A stretch of DNA of 64,000 bases, from positions 930,001 through 994,000 of the forward strand of contig NZ_CP041166.1 in NCBI RefSeq assembly GCF_009258045.1, written 5' to 3'. The notes beneath the pieces are model-generated. The model was given only the letters and a program-made list of their open reading frames with translations, searched no databases and was not told the DNA's origin. Source of the stretch: Sulfurimonas xiamenensis (GTDB lineage Bacteria; Campylobacterota; Campylobacteria; Campylobacterales; Sulfurimonadaceae). How positions within the stretch are numbered: the first letter of the stretch is position 1; each line of letters begins with the position of its first letter. Of this stretch, positions 29,199 to 40,332 are shown piece by piece. The position numbers and the translations under genes are program-made.

Positions 29199-29212
29199 AA
29201 AAACTCTACTCA
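29192..29212. terminator. Hairpin containing the stop codons of two convergent genes
   Basis: A perfect 8-bp inverted repeat (TGAGTAGA / TCTACTCA) with a 5-nt loop. The plus-strand permease stop (TAG, 29196-29198) and the minus-strand AsmA-like stop (29206-29208) each lie in one arm. A T-rich stretch follows on the plus strand. Confidence 0.6.
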
Positions 29213-32200
29213 CTTTCTTTATCTTCACTTTTAAATAGTTCAAATGGATACATAAGTGTTCTTTTTATTATATTAAAAGGTGCTACAGCTATATCTTTGG
29301 CTATCTGGGTACTAACATCTGGATTATCTAAAGCACCTGTTACTTTTAGGGTTGTTGAAACAGTCTCTTTACCAAGGAGTATATGCCCAATAAGAGGTAT
29401 CTTTGAGACTGAACTCCCTAAATCAGTTTTTAAGTTTAAATCCATATTTATACTGTTTTTTTCTATACTTGCTTCACCAATTCCGGTGATTTCAATCTCT
29501 TTTGATTTAAGATAAATATCACTCATCTTATATATATCATCTTTAAATTTAAAATTAATATATGCTTTTTCGGCAGCTATTCCATTTTTATTGTATCCAG
29601 GAAGAGAGAAAGTTACAAGAGAAGGGACAGTATTTACAAAAGCAAGAATATTGTTTAAAATTTTATAATCCAAAATTGTTGCTTCTTTTATATAGATAGT
29701 GCCATTGTACTCTTTGATTGTACCATTGATATAAAACTCAAAAGAACCACCTCTAAATTTTGAAAGTGCAAAAAGCTTATCCATAAATTGATCATTAAAT
29801 TTATCACCGTAAAGATACATTTTATCATTACCAAGTTTAAAAACAGCGCTTCCCTCTTTATATTTAAGGTCAGCGCGTAAATCTTTATTTTGATATTTTA
29901 ATTTCATTGTATCAGAAATTACAAGCCGGTTATTTCCTAGATAAAGGTAAGAATTGTTTGCATCAAAATAGAGATCAATATTTTCTTTTGTCTCTTTTTC
30001 ACTCTTTTTATCAGTAAAAAAGTTTATCACCTCTTTTATATTGATTCCTGCACTATCTGCTTTAATTTTTATATCATCTTTTATCTCTATAGCAACAATA
30101 TCATTAACACTGAGCATTATTCTATTTGTCTCTTTATTAAAACTTCCATTTATTGTATAGCTTTTTATCGGCTCTTTCTCAGTTGCAAGAAACTTATATT
30201 TATAATCTGTGTTAAGAGAAAAGTTTATATCTTTTTCGTTTTTCGTTTTTTCTAATTTAAAATTTCCATTTGTTAGATCATATTTTCTTAAAAGATTAGA
30301 GTATGGTGCTATTTTTTCAAAAGAGTTTAGATTTATTATCCAATCGTTCTCGCTAAGAGTATATTCAAAATCATACTCTTTTGAATTTATTGAAATTTTG
30401 TTATTTTCTTTTTCAATAAAAAGTTCAATATTTTTGTCTATTTTAAAAATTTCACCAAACTCACTATCTTTAATTTCTATATTTTGAAGAGTTGAAACTC
30501 CTGTAAAATTTTTTAGATTATAGTTTATGCTTATTTTGGATTTTACACTATTTTGAAAATTAATATCTAAATTTTGAACTTTTATATATTCAGAAGTTGT
30601 ATCAATGATTAAATTATCAATATTTATTTTTTTATTATCGATACTTAAAATTATCGGATCTTTTGAAGTTATAAGCGATCTGTTTTTCTCATAAATCCAG
30701 TGAAAAGAAGGAGATGTTTTGTTTAAAGATATATCAGAATAGTCTATTTTTAGAAGCTTGATATTTAAATCAGCTTTTTTGGTTTGAAAAAATATATCTC
30801 CAGAGAGTGATGCTGAACCCATTTTTGGAGATTCTATTTTAGTATAGGGGATAGAGGCTGTTAAATTTTTTATATCAAAAGGTAATTTTATTGCATCTAC
30901 ATGCAAAATTTGATTTTTATATTTCCAAGTAGATATATCTATTTTTAAGTAATCTTGTTTTGGTGAAATAGTATAAGTTGCAATAAACGGTTTTATAGGG
31001 TTTGCAAGTGTTATATTGTTCTCTTTTAAATCTATTGCATCAAATTTAAAAGAGAGTTCTCCTTTGGATTTTTTAGCATCAAAATTTAAATCTACATGAG
31101 ATGTCGCAATATTTTTGTACTTTGCACCCATATTATTAACTTCAACTAATGTATTGTTTAAAAATACATAAGCATCAAAAATATCTATATCCAATCCTAA
31201 ATACTCTATCTGAGCCTCTTTTGCATAAAATTTTCCAGCTGCTTTTACATTTAATGTTCGCAGATTAATATCAAGTGTTAAATTAGTATCTACTTCACCT
31301 TTTTTTTGAACAAAAGGGATTTTAATTCTATATCTATTTAACAATGTAAGCAAATCTTTGTTGACCTTGCCTTTAAAAAGCAGATAGAGTGTTAAGAGTT
31401 CCTCTTTTTTTGAAAAATCAATTTTTAACCAACTTTTATCAAGAAAAAAATTATATGAATATGCATTTTGAGGTCTGATAGAGAGCACACCATTTTTAAA
31501 TTCCAGTTCGGTACTGCTTGCAAGAACAGGTGCCACTTTTTTATCATAAGTATAATTTAAATTATTTGCTACAGCTTTTGCATGTAGATTCAGATATGCC
31601 TTATCAAGATTTTTATATTCAAACCACCCATAAAAAGCTTTTAACGAAAGGCTTGACATCTCTATAGCATCATATACCCAATATTTGATTTTTGGATTAA
31701 GATTAAAGAGATCTACTATATCTTTTGCATTTTTTATATCTTCTTTGGATTCTATTTTATATGATAATTTTTTGGTATCACTGTAAGCATAGAGATTAAA
31801 TTTTGCATTATCTTTTATTGAAATATTGAGAGCTGTGTTAAATTCTAATCTTTTTTTTGCATCTAGCAAAATATCCCCATCTATATTTAAATCGTTATTT
31901 AAATATTTAAATGAATCAATTTTTACATGAAACAGATGATTGCTTGGCAGCAAAGATGCGTGCAGGGTAAAATCAGGGGAGGAAAAATATACAAAACTTT
32001 TTTTGTCATCTATATAATTTATTATTCCATCAATACTATTAAGAGATATTTTTTCAATATTTATCTCTTTAAACCAACTTGTAAAAGGTAGGAAATTTTT
32101 TAAAGTTCTAAGATAGTTTTCATATTCAATCTTGAAACTTTTTTTTGTTTCACCTTTTGCAATGCTGATTTCTCCGGCAGTTATGCTTATTTTTTCATCC

Positions 32201-32373
32201 CATTTAATGTATAATTTCTTAACTTTTATATTTTGGGATGATATGCCATCTATATATATACCATTTTGTAAAAGTATAAATGAAGAAAAAAGCAGTAAAA
32301 ATATGAACAACAAAATACTAATAAGTATAAAATGGATTTTTAAAATTGTATTGATTATAATATTGTCGTTCAT
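29206..32373 (-). CDS. Large AsmA/YhdP-like inner membrane protein
   Basis: 1055-aa protein with one N-terminal membrane anchor (about residues 8-35) and a long beta-strand-rich periplasmic region ending in an AsmA-like C-terminal domain (about 880-1040; GGSFEFYINGTIKEYNGTIYI, then FKFKDDIYKMSDIYLKS and GHILLGKETVSTTLKVTGAL). This resembles YhdP, a TamB relative implicated in phospholipid transport to the outer membrane. ATG at 32373 has AGGTAG upstream. Its first 71 bases overlap the 5' end of the divergent mltG gene, so the two membrane anchors are encoded on opposite strands of the same DNA. Family call is by overall layout and tail, so moderately sure. Confidence 0.78.
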   Translation of the reverse strand: MNDNIIINTILKIHFILISILLFIFLLLFSSFILLQNGIYIDGISSQNIKVKKLYIKWDEKISITAGEISIAKGETKKSFKIEYENYLRTLKNFLPFTSWFKEINIEKISLNSIDGIINYIDDKKSFVYFSSPDFTLHASLLPSNHLFHVKIDSFKYLNNDLNIDGDILLDAKKRLEFNTALNISIKDNAKFNLYAYSDTKKLSYKIESKEDIKNAKDIVDLFNLNPKIKYWVYDAIEMSSLSLKAFYGWFEYKNLDKAYLNLHAKAVANNLNYTYDKKVAPVLASSTELEFKNGVLSIRPQNAYSYNFFLDKSWLKIDFSKKEELLTLYLLFKGKVNKDLLTLLNRYRIKIPFVQKKGEVDTNLTLDINLRTLNVKAAGKFYAKEAQIEYLGLDIDIFDAYVFLNNTLVEVNNMGAKYKNIATSHVDLNFDAKKSKGELSFKFDAIDLKENNITLANPIKPFIATYTISPKQDYLKIDISTWKYKNQILHVDAIKLPFDIKNLTASIPYTKIESPKMGSASLSGDIFFQTKKADLNIKLLKIDYSDISLNKTSPSFHWIYEKNRSLITSKDPIILSIDNKKINIDNLIIDTTSEYIKVQNLDINFQNSVKSKISINYNLKNFTGVSTLQNIEIKDSEFGEIFKIDKNIELFIEKENNKISINSKEYDFEYTLSENDWIINLNSFEKIAPYSNLLRKYDLTNGNFKLEKTKNEKDINFSLNTDYKYKFLATEKEPIKSYTINGSFNKETNRIMLSVNDIVAIEIKDDIKIKADSAGINIKEVINFFTDKKSEKETKENIDLYFDANNSYLYLGNNRLVISDTMKLKYQNKDLRADLKYKEGSAVFKLGNDKMYLYGDKFNDQFMDKLFALSKFRGGSFEFYINGTIKEYNGTIYIKEATILDYKILNNILAFVNTVPSLVTFSLPGYNKNGIAAEKAYINFKFKDDIYKMSDIYLKSKEIEITGIGEASIEKNSINMDLNLKTDLGSSVSKIPLIGHILLGKETVSTTLKVTGALDNPDVSTQIAKDIAVAPFNIIKRTLMYPFELFKSEDKESE

Positions 32374-33247
32374 GTACTACCTAAATAAACCTATAAACTC
32401 CCCCCAGATTATATATATTCCAAAAGGTTCTATTAATAAGATTATAGCACATTTGCAAAGCAGAAATTACAACATAAATAAACTTGATGCGCTGTTGCTT
32501 AGAGTTATAGGATCTCCACAAAGCGGATGGATAGATATAGGAACTACATGTAGTACGAGAGGTGATTTTCTTTATAAACTTACAACAGCAAAAGCTGCAC
32601 TTCAAAATGTTACTTTAATTCCTGGAGAAACTACACATATATTTTTAGATCAATTAGCAGATGAATTTCATTTAAACAGAGAGCTGCTGCAAAAAGAGTA
32701 TGCAGTGCAATCAAAATACAAAGAGGGTCTTTTTGTCCCAAACACCTACAGTTTGCCTATGGGTATAACTGAAGAGATGATTATAAAAATTCTTTTAAAA
32801 GAGTCGTTTTTACAAATGAGAGATTTTTCAATGAAGATATTCGGAACATATAATGAGAAGAAATGGTTTCATTTTGTAACAATTGCATCAATCATTCAAA
32901 AAGAATCTGCCAATATAGAGGAGATGCCGCTAGTTAGTTCCGTTATACACAATAGAATTAAAAAAGGAATGAAACTGCAGATGGACGGTACGCTAAATTA
33001 TGGAAAATATTCACATATAAAAGTAACTTCAAAGATGATAAAAGAGGATAAAACTATATACAATACATACCTACACAGCGGTATTCCACCTGTTCCAGTT
33101 TGTAATGTAAGTTTTGATGCAATTAAAGCGGCAATTTTCCCCGCACAAACAGATTATCTCTATTTTGTTAAATCTAAAAACGGCGCTCACACTTTTTCAT
33201 GTAACTATTCTACACATTTGACCAATATAAACGATGCTACAAAATGA
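32303..33247 (+). CDS. mltG: Endolytic murein transglycosylase MltG
   Basis: Membrane-anchored lytic transglycosylase that cleaves nascent glycan and helps set strand length. The 314-aa protein from ATG 32303 has one membrane segment (ILISIKWIFKIVLIIILSF), the LysM-like region (PQIIYIPKGSINKIIAHLQS) and the YceG catalytic domain: IASIIQKESAN with the catalytic Glu, then LQMDGTLNYG, YNTYLHSGIPPVPVCNVS and YLYFVKSKNGAHTFS. The ATG at 32372 would remove the anchor, so I prefer 32303, which makes it overlap the divergent AsmA-like gene by 71 bp. No strong ribosome site is seen at 32303. Confidence 0.88.
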   Translation: MNNKILISIKWIFKIVLIIILSFMYYLNKPINSPQIIYIPKGSINKIIAHLQSRNYNINKLDALLLRVIGSPQSGWIDIGTTCSTRGDFLYKLTTAKAALQNVTLIPGETTHIFLDQLADEFHLNRELLQKEYAVQSKYKEGLFVPNTYSLPMGITEEMIIKILLKESFLQMRDFSMKIFGTYNEKKWFHFVTIASIIQKESANIEEMPLVSSVIHNRIKKGMKLQMDGTLNYGKYSHIKVTSKMIKEDKTIYNTYLHSGIPPVPVCNVSFDAIKAAIFPAQTDYLYFVKSKNGAHTFSCNYSTHLTNINDATK

Positions 33248-33376
33248 AACACTTGGGTTAAATAAATTAATCTTTATATGCGCTTCCTTAATATTATTAC
33301 ATCTTAATGATATCATTGAACTTGTAAATTTTCATATACTTGATGAAAATGAAAAATATAAACTTGAGGAAACACA

Positions 33377-35575
33377 ATGTCAAAAATTATTTGGTCAAAG
33401 ATTGATGAGGCTCCGGCTTTAGCAACTTATTCACTACTTCCAATTGTTAGAGCTTTTACAAAAGCAGCAGGCGTTGAAGTTGAGCTTAGAGATATCTCAC
33501 TAGCGGGTAGAGTTATTGCAACTTTCCCAGAATATTTAACAGACGATCAAAAAATCGCTGATGAGTTAGCTTATTTAGGTAAAGTAGCACAGGAGCCTGA
33601 AGGTAATATTATAAAATTACCAAATATTTCTGCATCTATTCCTCAGTTAAAAGAGTGTATTGCAGAGCTTCAAGAACAAGGATATGCGCTTCCTAACTAT
33701 CCTGAAAATCCGGAAACTGAAGAAGAAAAAGCTATTCAAGCAAAATACTCTACATGTTTAGGTTCAGCAGTTAATCCGGTTCTTCGTGAAGGAAACTCAG
33801 ACAGACGCGCTGCAGCTGCAGTTAAAAATTTTGCTAAGAAAAATCCTCATAAGTTAAGACCTTTTGAAAATCCGTCAAAAACTTATGTGACTCATATGGA
33901 CGGGAATGGAGACTTTTATGCTAATGAGCAGTCTGTTATAGTAGATGGAGATCAAAAAGTAACTATTAACCTAAATGGTAAATGTTTAAAAGAGATAGAT
34001 GCAGTAGACAAAGAGGTTCTTGATGGTACTTTTATGTCTGCTAGAGCTCTTCAAGATTTTTATCAAAAATCATTAGATGAAGCAAAAGCTAACGGCGTTT
34101 TATGGTCTTTGCACCTAAAAGCTACAATGATGAAAATATCTGATCCTATTATGTTTGGTCATGCTATCAAAGTCTTTTTTAAAGATGTTTTTGCAAAATA
34201 TGAATCAGAGTTTAAAGAGATTGGTGTAAATGCAAACTTAGGTTTAGGCGATTTGTATAAAAAACTTGAGAAGCTTCCAGCTGATAAAAAAACTGAGATA
34301 GAAGCTGCTATTATGGCTACATACGATGTTCAGCCTCCAATGGCTATGGTTGATTCTGATAAAGGTATTACAAATCTTCACGCTTCTAATGATATTATTA
34401 TTGATGCTTCTATGCCGGTTGTTGTACGAGACGGCGGTAAGATGTGGAATAGAGATGGAAAGCCACAAGAGTGTGTTGCAGTAATTCCTGATAGTTCATA
34501 TGCAAGATTTCACCAAGGTATGGTAGATGACTGTGTTAAAAACGGTCAATATGATGTTACTACTATGGGAAATGTAGCAAATGTAGGTCTTATGGCACAA
34601 AAAGCTGAAGAGTATGGTTCTCATCCGACAACTTTTGAGATAGCTGAAGATGGTGTTGTGGAAGTAAAAGATGCTGCAGGCAATGTACTTATGAGCCACA
34701 ATGTTGAAGCAGGAGATATCTGGAGAATGTCTAGAGCTAAAGATATTCCTATTAAAGACTGGGTAAGATTGGCTGTTGAGCGTGCTAGACTTACAGGAAA
34801 TCCTGCGGTATTTTGGCTTGATGAAAACAGAGCACATGATGCAAATCTTATAAAAAAAGTAAAAGAGTATTTAAAAGAGCATGACACTTCAGGTCTTGAG
34901 CTTCCTATTATGGATGTAGCTTCTGCAGTTGCTTATACTAACGCAAGAGTAAGAGAAGGAAAAGATACTATTTCTGTAACAGGAAATGTTTTACGCGATC
35001 ACTTGACTGATATGTACCCGATTTTAGAACTTGGAACTTCTGCAAAAATGCTTTCAATAGTTCCTCTTTTAGCGGGTGGCGGTCTTTTTGAAACAGGTGC
35101 GGGCGGATCTGCTCCTAAGCATGTTGATCAGTTTTTAGAAGAGGGGCACTTAAGATGGGATTCACTAGGTGAATTTTTGGCGCTTGCTGAGTCACTTAGA
35201 TATATTGAACAAAAACATCCAGATGCAAATCTTAAAGCTGTTACTGAAGCTTTAGATAAAGCAAATGAAGCTTACCTTGATAATAATAAAGCACCTGGTA
35301 GAAAAGCAGGGGAGCCTGATAATAAAGCTTCTCACTTCTATGTTGCTCAGTATTGGGCAAAGGCTCTTGCAGAATCTGACAATGCAGAGTTGGCTGCAAA
35401 ATTTTCTTCGGTTGCTAAAGCTTTAGAAGAAAATGAAGCTAAAATTATGGAAGAGCTTTTATCTGTAGAGGGGAAACCTCAAGATATTGGCGGTTATTAT
35501 CATCCTGATGATGCAAAAACTGAAGCAGCAATGAGACCGTCTGCAACGCTTAATGCGATTATAGACAGCATCTAA
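33377..35575 (+). CDS. icd: Isocitrate dehydrogenase (NADP), monomeric type
   Basis: Interconverts isocitrate and 2-oxoglutarate plus CO2. The 732-aa length and motifs ([78 protein letters not shown]) identify the monomeric IDH-II family, unrelated in length to the homodimeric E. coli enzyme. In a reductive TCA cycle it fixes CO2 onto 2-oxoglutarate made by the Oor complex encoded 7 kb downstream. Ribosome site GAGGAA lies just before the ATG. A terminator-like hairpin follows, so mdh probably has its own promoter or is reached by readthrough. Confidence 0.97.
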   Translation: MSKIIWSKIDEAPALATYSLLPIVRAFTKAAGVEVELRDISLAGRVIATFPEYLTDDQKIADELAYLGKVAQEPEGNIIKLPNISASIPQLKECIAELQEQGYALPNYPENPETEEEKAIQAKYSTCLGSAVNPVLREGNSDRRAAAAVKNFAKKNPHKLRPFENPSKTYVTHMDGNGDFYANEQSVIVDGDQKVTINLNGKCLKEIDAVDKEVLDGTFMSARALQDFYQKSLDEAKANGVLWSLHLKATMMKISDPIMFGHAIKVFFKDVFAKYESEFKEIGVNANLGLGDLYKKLEKLPADKKTEIEAAIMATYDVQPPMAMVDSDKGITNLHASNDIIIDASMPVVVRDGGKMWNRDGKPQECVAVIPDSSYARFHQGMVDDCVKNGQYDVTTMGNVANVGLMAQKAEEYGSHPTTFEIAEDGVVEVKDAAGNVLMSHNVEAGDIWRMSRAKDIPIKDWVRLAVERARLTGNPAVFWLDENRAHDANLIKKVKEYLKEHDTSGLELPIMDVASAVAYTNARVREGKDTISVTGNVLRDHLTDMYPILELGTSAKMLSIVPLLAGGGLFETGAGGSAPKHVDQFLEEGHLRWDSLGEFLALAESLRYIEQKHPDANLKAVTEALDKANEAYLDNNKAPGRKAGEPDNKASHFYVAQYWAKALAESDNAELAAKFSSVAKALEENEAKIMEELLSVEGKPQDIGGYYHPDDAKTEAAMRPSATLNAIIDSI

Positions 35576-35588
35576 ATTATCTGCTTAA

Positions 35589-35648
35589 AGAGATTGTTTC
35601 TGCATAAATAATATGCAGGAACTTCTCTATTTCTATTTTTCTTTTTTA
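35589..35648 (+). terminator. Rho-independent terminator after icd
   Basis: An imperfect hairpin of about 16 bp (AGAGA...CTGCAT, 7-nt loop, ATGCAG...TCTCT; 35589-35628) is followed by a T-rich run to about 35647. It lies 14 bp after the icd stop. The rest of the gap to mdh (to 35750) is AT-rich with no other structure I can support. Confidence 0.7.
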
Positions 35649-35760
35649 ATGAAACTGTTTTTAGTTTTATTTAAAAGGCAAAAAGTCTTTATTTGATAGT
35701 TTAAAGATACCTAAAAAGTATTTCACTAAAATATCATAATAATTTACTCAAGGAGTGTAT

Positions 35761-36717
35761 ATGAATCAAGGAAAAAGAGTAGGAATAGTAGGTGCCGGAA
35801 ATGTTGGCGCAACGGTAGCTTACTCTCTAGCAATGCTTGGTTCTTGTCATGAGATAATTCTTCGTGATAACAAGATTGATGTTGCTAAAGGAAAAGCGCT
35901 TGATATGAGTCAAGCTGCTTCTGCCGTAAGAAGTCATACAGTAGTTAGTGTTGCAGAAGAGATGTCAGATTTAACTAATTGTGATGTAGTTGTTGTTACA
36001 GCTGGCAGTCCAAGACTTCCTGGCATGAGCCGTGATGATCTTCTTATGATCAATGCAAAAATTACCAAAGAAGTTATAGAGGGTGTAGCCAAATATTCAC
36101 CAAATGCAATAGTAATAATGGTTTCTAATCCATTAGATGCAATGACATATGTAGCATTAAAAGAGAGCGGATTTGAGAGAAGCCGCGTAATAGGAATGGC
36201 TGGAGTACTAGATAGTTCAAGAATGGCAAGTTTTATTCAAGAAAAACTTGGATACGGCGGTGGTCAAATCCGTGCTTCGGTAATGGGCGGACATGGTGAT
36301 GATATGGTCCCTTTACCTCGCTACTCTACAGTAGCTGGTGTTCCTCTTACGGATCTTTTAAGTAGCAGTGAAATTGATGAAATAGTTGCTCGTACTCGTA
36401 ATGGCGGTGCAGAGATTGTGAGCTATCTTAAAACAGGTTCGGCATATTATGCTCCTGCAAAATCAACAGCTATAATGGTTGAAGCAATTTTAAAAGATAC
36501 AAAACAGATTCATCCTTGTGCGGTATATCTAGAGGGTGAATATGGATATTCTGATGTAGTTTCAGGGGTTCCGGTAATGCTTGGAACTAATGGAGCTGAA
36601 AAAATTATTGAGGTAACTCTTGATGATATGGAAAAAGAGATGTTTAAAAATTCATGCAACTCTGTAAAATCTTTAATTGATACATTAAATAAAAATAATT
36701 TTTTTGAAGGAGAGTAA
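35761..36717 (+). CDS. mdh: Malate dehydrogenase
   Basis: NAD-dependent interconversion of malate and oxaloacetate. ATG at 35761 with AGGAG at 35751-35755 is preferred to an in-frame GTG at 35755 that lies in that site. The 318-aa protein is of the lactate-dehydrogenase-like class: [17 protein letters not shown] (NAD site), [16 protein letters not shown] with the substrate Arg, [12 protein letters not shown], and catalytic His in [12 protein letters not shown]. This LDH-like MDH is the type seen in Campylobacterota. It is followed directly by fumC, one base apart. Confidence 0.95.
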   Translation: MNQGKRVGIVGAGNVGATVAYSLAMLGSCHEIILRDNKIDVAKGKALDMSQAASAVRSHTVVSVAEEMSDLTNCDVVVVTAGSPRLPGMSRDDLLMINAKITKEVIEGVAKYSPNAIVIMVSNPLDAMTYVALKESGFERSRVIGMAGVLDSSRMASFIQEKLGYGGGQIRASVMGGHGDDMVPLPRYSTVAGVPLTDLLSSSEIDEIVARTRNGGAEIVSYLKTGSAYYAPAKSTAIMVEAILKDTKQIHPCAVYLEGEYGYSDVVSGVPVMLGTNGAEKIIEVTLDDMEKEMFKNSCNSVKSLIDTLNKNNFFEGE

Positions 36718-36718
36718 T

Positions 36719-38110
36719 TTGAGCAGTCGCATTGAAAAAGACACAATGGGTGAAATAAATGTTCCAAAAGACGCATATTGGGGAGCACAAACACAAAGGT
36801 CAATAGAAAACTTCGCTATCGGAGAAGAGAAGATGCCTTATGAGATAACAAGAGCATTTTCATATCTTAAAAAAGCGGTAGCTCTTGTAAATAAAGATTT
36901 GGGTAAATTAGATCCCAAAAAAGCAGATGCAATTGCACAAGCTGCAGATGATATGTTGGCAGGAAAACTTGATGGAAACTATCCTTTGGTTGTTTGGCAG
37001 ACAGGCTCAGGCACGCAGTCAAATATGAATAATAACGAAGTTCTTGCAAACCGTGCTACAGAGATATTAGGCGGCGATTTTAGAGTTGAGAAACTTGTTC
37101 ATCCAAATGATGATGTAAACAAATCTCAAAGCTCAAATGACACCTATCCGACAGCGCTTCATGTAGCGGCTGTTATTGCAGTTGAAACTCGTATTTTACC
37201 GGCTATTGCCAAGCTAAAATCTACTCTTGAGCAGAAGTCTACTCAATTTGATTCAATTGTAAAAATAGGGCGTACTCATCTTCAAGATGCTACTCCATTA
37301 ACCCTTGGTCAAGAGATTAGCGGTTGGGTTGAAATGCTTAATAAATGTGAAAAAATGGCTAAAGATTCGCTTGAAGCAGTGCGTGAATTAGCACTTGGCG
37401 GAACAGCTGTAGGAACAGGTCTTAATGCACATCCTGAATTGGGAGAAAGAGTTGCAAAAAAATTAACAGTGCTAACCGGGCATACTTTTGTCACAGCGCC
37501 AAATAAATTTCATGCATTAACTTCTCACGATGCTTTAGTGTATGCTCATGGTGCTCTTAAAGCCTTAGCTGCCGATATGATGAAAATTGCAAATGATGTT
37601 CGATGGTTAGCTTCAGGTCCAAGATGCGGAATAGGTGAGATTACTATTCCTGAAAATGAGCCGGGTTCTTCTATCATGCCTGGAAAAGTAAATCCGACAC
37701 AGGCTGAAGCCGTAACAATGGTTGCATGTCAAGTTATGGGAAATGATGCCACTATTGGTTTTGCAGCTTCTCAGGGAAATTTTCAGTTAAATGTTTTTAA
37801 GCCTGTAATTGCTTATAATTTCTTACAATCATGCCGTTTATTGGCAGATTCTATTGTTTCTTTTAATGACAACTGTGCTGTCGGAATAGAACCGGTAGAA
37901 GAAAAAATTGAACACTATTTGCATAATTCATTAATGCTTGTAACAGCACTTAATCCTTATATAGGATATGAAAATGCAGCAAAAATTGCTAAAACAGCGC
38001 ATAAAAACAATTCAACTTTAAAAGAGACAGCAATAGAACTGGGTCTTCTCAGTGCTGAAGAGTTCGACAAATATGTTATACCAAAAAATATGATTGCTCC
38101 CAAAGCTTAA
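36719..38110 (+). CDS. fumC: Fumarate hydratase, class II
   Basis: Interconverts fumarate and malate without an iron-sulfur cluster. TTG start at 36719 fits AAGGAGAG at 36707-36714 and yields the standard opening [25 protein letters not shown] when split as usual; an upstream in-frame TTG at 36704 lies in mdh. 463 aa with [32 protein letters not shown] and the signature [13 protein letters not shown]. Its insertion between mdh and sucC is absent from the C. jejuni cluster as I recall, and gives an almost complete C4 branch in one run. Confidence 0.95.
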   Translation: MSSRIEKDTMGEINVPKDAYWGAQTQRSIENFAIGEEKMPYEITRAFSYLKKAVALVNKDLGKLDPKKADAIAQAADDMLAGKLDGNYPLVVWQTGSGTQSNMNNNEVLANRATEILGGDFRVEKLVHPNDDVNKSQSSNDTYPTALHVAAVIAVETRILPAIAKLKSTLEQKSTQFDSIVKIGRTHLQDATPLTLGQEISGWVEMLNKCEKMAKDSLEAVRELALGGTAVGTGLNAHPELGERVAKKLTVLTGHTFVTAPNKFHALTSHDALVYAHGALKALAADMMKIANDVRWLASGPRCGIGEITIPENEPGSSIMPGKVNPTQAEAVTMVACQVMGNDATIGFAASQGNFQLNVFKPVIAYNFLQSCRLLADSIVSFNDNCAVGIEPVEEKIEHYLHNSLMLVTALNPYIGYENAAKIAKTAHKNNSTLKETAIELGLLSAEEFDKYVIPKNMIAPKA

Positions 38111-38152
38111 GGGCTGATGCAAGCACAACTAAACTTAATTGAAGGAAAGTAA

Positions 38153-39325
38153 ATGAATATACATGAATATCAAGCAAAACAGATTTTTGCAAAATATGGC
38201 GTGCCTACACCGAGAGGTTTAATGGCTGAAAGCGTAAAGCAAGCAGTTAAGAATGCAGAGGAGTTAGGCGGACCAATCTGGGTTGTTAAAGCTCAAATTC
38301 ATGCTGGCGGCCGCGGACTGGGAGGCGGTGTGAAGCTTGCTCGTTCAATAGAAGAGGTTGAACAGCTTGCTAGTGAAATTCTTGGCATGACTTTGGTTAC
38401 ACACCAAACAGGACCTGAAGGAAAATTAGTTCAAAAACTATATATTGAAGACGGTGCAGATATTAAAGATGAGTTATATCTTGGTGTTGTTCTTGACCGC
38501 GCGAAAGAGATGCCTGTGATAATGGCCTCAACAGAGGGCGGTATGGCAATTGAAGATGTTGCGCATGACACTCCAGAAAAAATTATTAAAGTTGCGGTTG
38601 ATCCTGCTATCGGTTTTCAAGGTTTTCACGGTCGTGAATTAGTTTTTGGTTTGGGCATAACAGATAAAGCAGAGCAGGGCAAATTTATCAAATTAGCAGC
38701 TGCACTCTATAATCTTTATTTGGAAAATGACGCTGAAATGATAGAGATAAATCCTTTAGTTAAAACTGGAAACGGCGACTTTTTAGCGCTTGACGGGAAA
38801 ATGGGATTTGATGATTCAGCTCTTGGACGCCATCCTGATATTGAAGATATGAGAGATATCAGTGAAGAAGATGCAGATGAGAGAGAAGCTGGAAAGTATG
38901 GCCTGAGCTATGTCAGTCTTGATGGTGAAATCGGTTGCATGGTAAACGGAGCAGGGCTTGCAATGGGTACAATGGATACGATTAACTATATGGGCGGAAC
39001 TCCTGCAAACTTTCTTGATGTCGGTGGTTCTGCAAATGCTGAAACTGTTGCGAAAGGATTCGAGATTATTCTTAAAAATCCAAAGGTAAAAGCTATTTTT
39101 GTAAATATTTTCGGCGGAATCGTTAGATGTGACCGTATCGCAAACGGTATTTTGGAAGCAACAAAGCTTGTTGATGTTCATGTGCCGGTTATTGTTCGTC
39201 TTGATGGCACAAATGCACCTGAAGCGGCAGAGATTTTAAAAAACGCAAATATTGCAAATGTTATAACAGCTACAGATTTAGCAGATGGTGCAGCAAAAGC
39301 AGTAGCTGCGGCAAAACAAGCCTAA
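38153..39325 (+). CDS. sucC: Succinate--CoA ligase, beta subunit
   Basis: ADP-forming subunit carrying the ATP-grasp fold; with SucD it converts succinate to succinyl-CoA in the reductive direction. 390 aa: MNIHEYQAKQIFAKYGVPTP at the N-terminus, HAGGRGLGGGVKLA nucleotide-binding loop near residue 50, EINPLVKTGNGDFLALDGKM near 195, and VNIFGGIVRCDRIANGI near 315. GGAAAGT precedes the ATG. sucD follows 33 bp later. Confidence 0.96.
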   Translation: MNIHEYQAKQIFAKYGVPTPRGLMAESVKQAVKNAEELGGPIWVVKAQIHAGGRGLGGGVKLARSIEEVEQLASEILGMTLVTHQTGPEGKLVQKLYIEDGADIKDELYLGVVLDRAKEMPVIMASTEGGMAIEDVAHDTPEKIIKVAVDPAIGFQGFHGRELVFGLGITDKAEQGKFIKLAAALYNLYLENDAEMIEINPLVKTGNGDFLALDGKMGFDDSALGRHPDIEDMRDISEEDADEREAGKYGLSYVSLDGEIGCMVNGAGLAMGTMDTINYMGGTPANFLDVGGSANAETVAKGFEIILKNPKVKAIFVNIFGGIVRCDRIANGILEATKLVDVHVPVIVRLDGTNAPEAAEILKNANIANVITATDLADGAAKAVAAAKQA

Positions 39326-39358
39326 GCGCTGTTTCTTTAGAAAAGGAGAATAAGTTTT

Positions 39359-40231
39359 ATGAGTATATTGGTAAATAAAGATACGAAAGTTATAGTTCAA
39401 GGTTTTACTGGAAAAGAGGGATCTTTTCATGCTGAGCAGTGTTTAGCATACGGAACAAAAATTGTAGGGGGTGTTACACCAAACAAAGGCGGAACTGAGC
39501 ATTTGGGAAAACCAGTTTTTAATACTGTAAAAGAGGCTGTTGCATCTACCGGCGCAACTGTATCAATGATTTTTGTTCCGCCTGCTTTTGTAGCAGATGC
39601 CGTTATGGAAGCTGCGGATGCGGGGATTGACCTTGCTGTGGTTATCACAGAAGGTGCTCCTGTTCGTGATATGCAAGCGGCTAAAGCTTACGCTACAAAG
39701 CATAGCATGAAGACAATTGGGCCAAACTGTCCCGGTATTATAACTGCCGAAGAGTGTAAAATTGGTATTATGCCTGGTATGATTTTTAAAAAAGGAAATA
39801 TCGGTCTTATCTCGAAATCAGGAACGCTTACTTATGAGGGCGCTAACCAAGTTGTAAAAGAGGGTTTTGGAATCTCAACTGCTGTTGGTATCGGCGGAGA
39901 CCCGATTATAGGCCTCTCTTATAAACAGCTTTTGCCAATGTTTGAAGCAGACCCTGAGACACATGCAATTGTTATGATTGGTGAAATCGGTGGAGACCTG
40001 GAGATTCAAGCAGCTGCATTTATTAAAGAAAACATCAAGAAGCCTGTTGTAGCTTTTATTGCAGGGCAAACTGCGCCAAAAGGCAAAAGAATGGGTCATG
40101 CGGGTGCAATTGTTTCAGGCGGAGCAGGAACTGCAGCTGAGAAAATGGCTGCTCTGGAAGCAGCAGGTGTTAAAGTTGTAGTTTCTCCGGCTGATATCGG
40201 AAAAGCAGTTGCAGAGGTGCTTTCTAAGTAA
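39359..40231 (+). CDS. sucD: Succinate--CoA ligase, alpha subunit
   Basis: CoA-binding subunit with the phosphorylated His. 290 aa: [23 protein letters not shown] at the N-terminus, [20 protein letters not shown] near residue 120, SRSGTLTYE-type segment ([16 protein letters not shown]) and the active-site His in [20 protein letters not shown] near 245. It completes the succinyl-CoA synthetase that feeds the Oor complex encoded next. Confidence 0.96.
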   Translation: MSILVNKDTKVIVQGFTGKEGSFHAEQCLAYGTKIVGGVTPNKGGTEHLGKPVFNTVKEAVASTGATVSMIFVPPAFVADAVMEAADAGIDLAVVITEGAPVRDMQAAKAYATKHSMKTIGPNCPGIITAEECKIGIMPGMIFKKGNIGLISKSGTLTYEGANQVVKEGFGISTAVGIGGDPIIGLSYKQLLPMFEADPETHAIVMIGEIGGDLEIQAAAFIKENIKKPVVAFIAGQTAPKGKRMGHAGAIVSGGAGTAAEKMAALEAAGVKVVVSPADIGKAVAEVLSK

Positions 40232-40320
40232 ATATTGTTTCTTAGTGCGAGCTTCATTCGGTAACAAATATGTTAAAAAGAAGCGTCATTAGCACAAATT
40301 TAGAGCTATATTAATTAAAG

Positions 40321-40332
40321 TAGGTTAACCTA
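40321..40332. promoter_or_regulatory. 12-bp palindrome in the sucD-oorD gap
   Basis: TAGGTTAACCTA is a perfect palindrome 87 bp before the oorD start. The 187-bp sucD-oorD gap is otherwise AT-rich without genes; it probably holds an oor promoter, and the palindrome may be an operator. No known regulator consensus recognised. Confidence 0.35.

Noticed and set aside
32132..32302. Upstream extension of mltG
   Set aside because: Open by chance antisense to the AsmA-like gene; the added residues do not resemble an MltG N-terminus.
33234..33422. 62-aa plus-strand reading frame between mltG and icd
   Set aside because: It overlaps the ends of both neighbours (14 bp with mltG, 46 bp with icd), has no ribosome site, and only the icd start has a proper AGGA site. 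Likely a chance frame.
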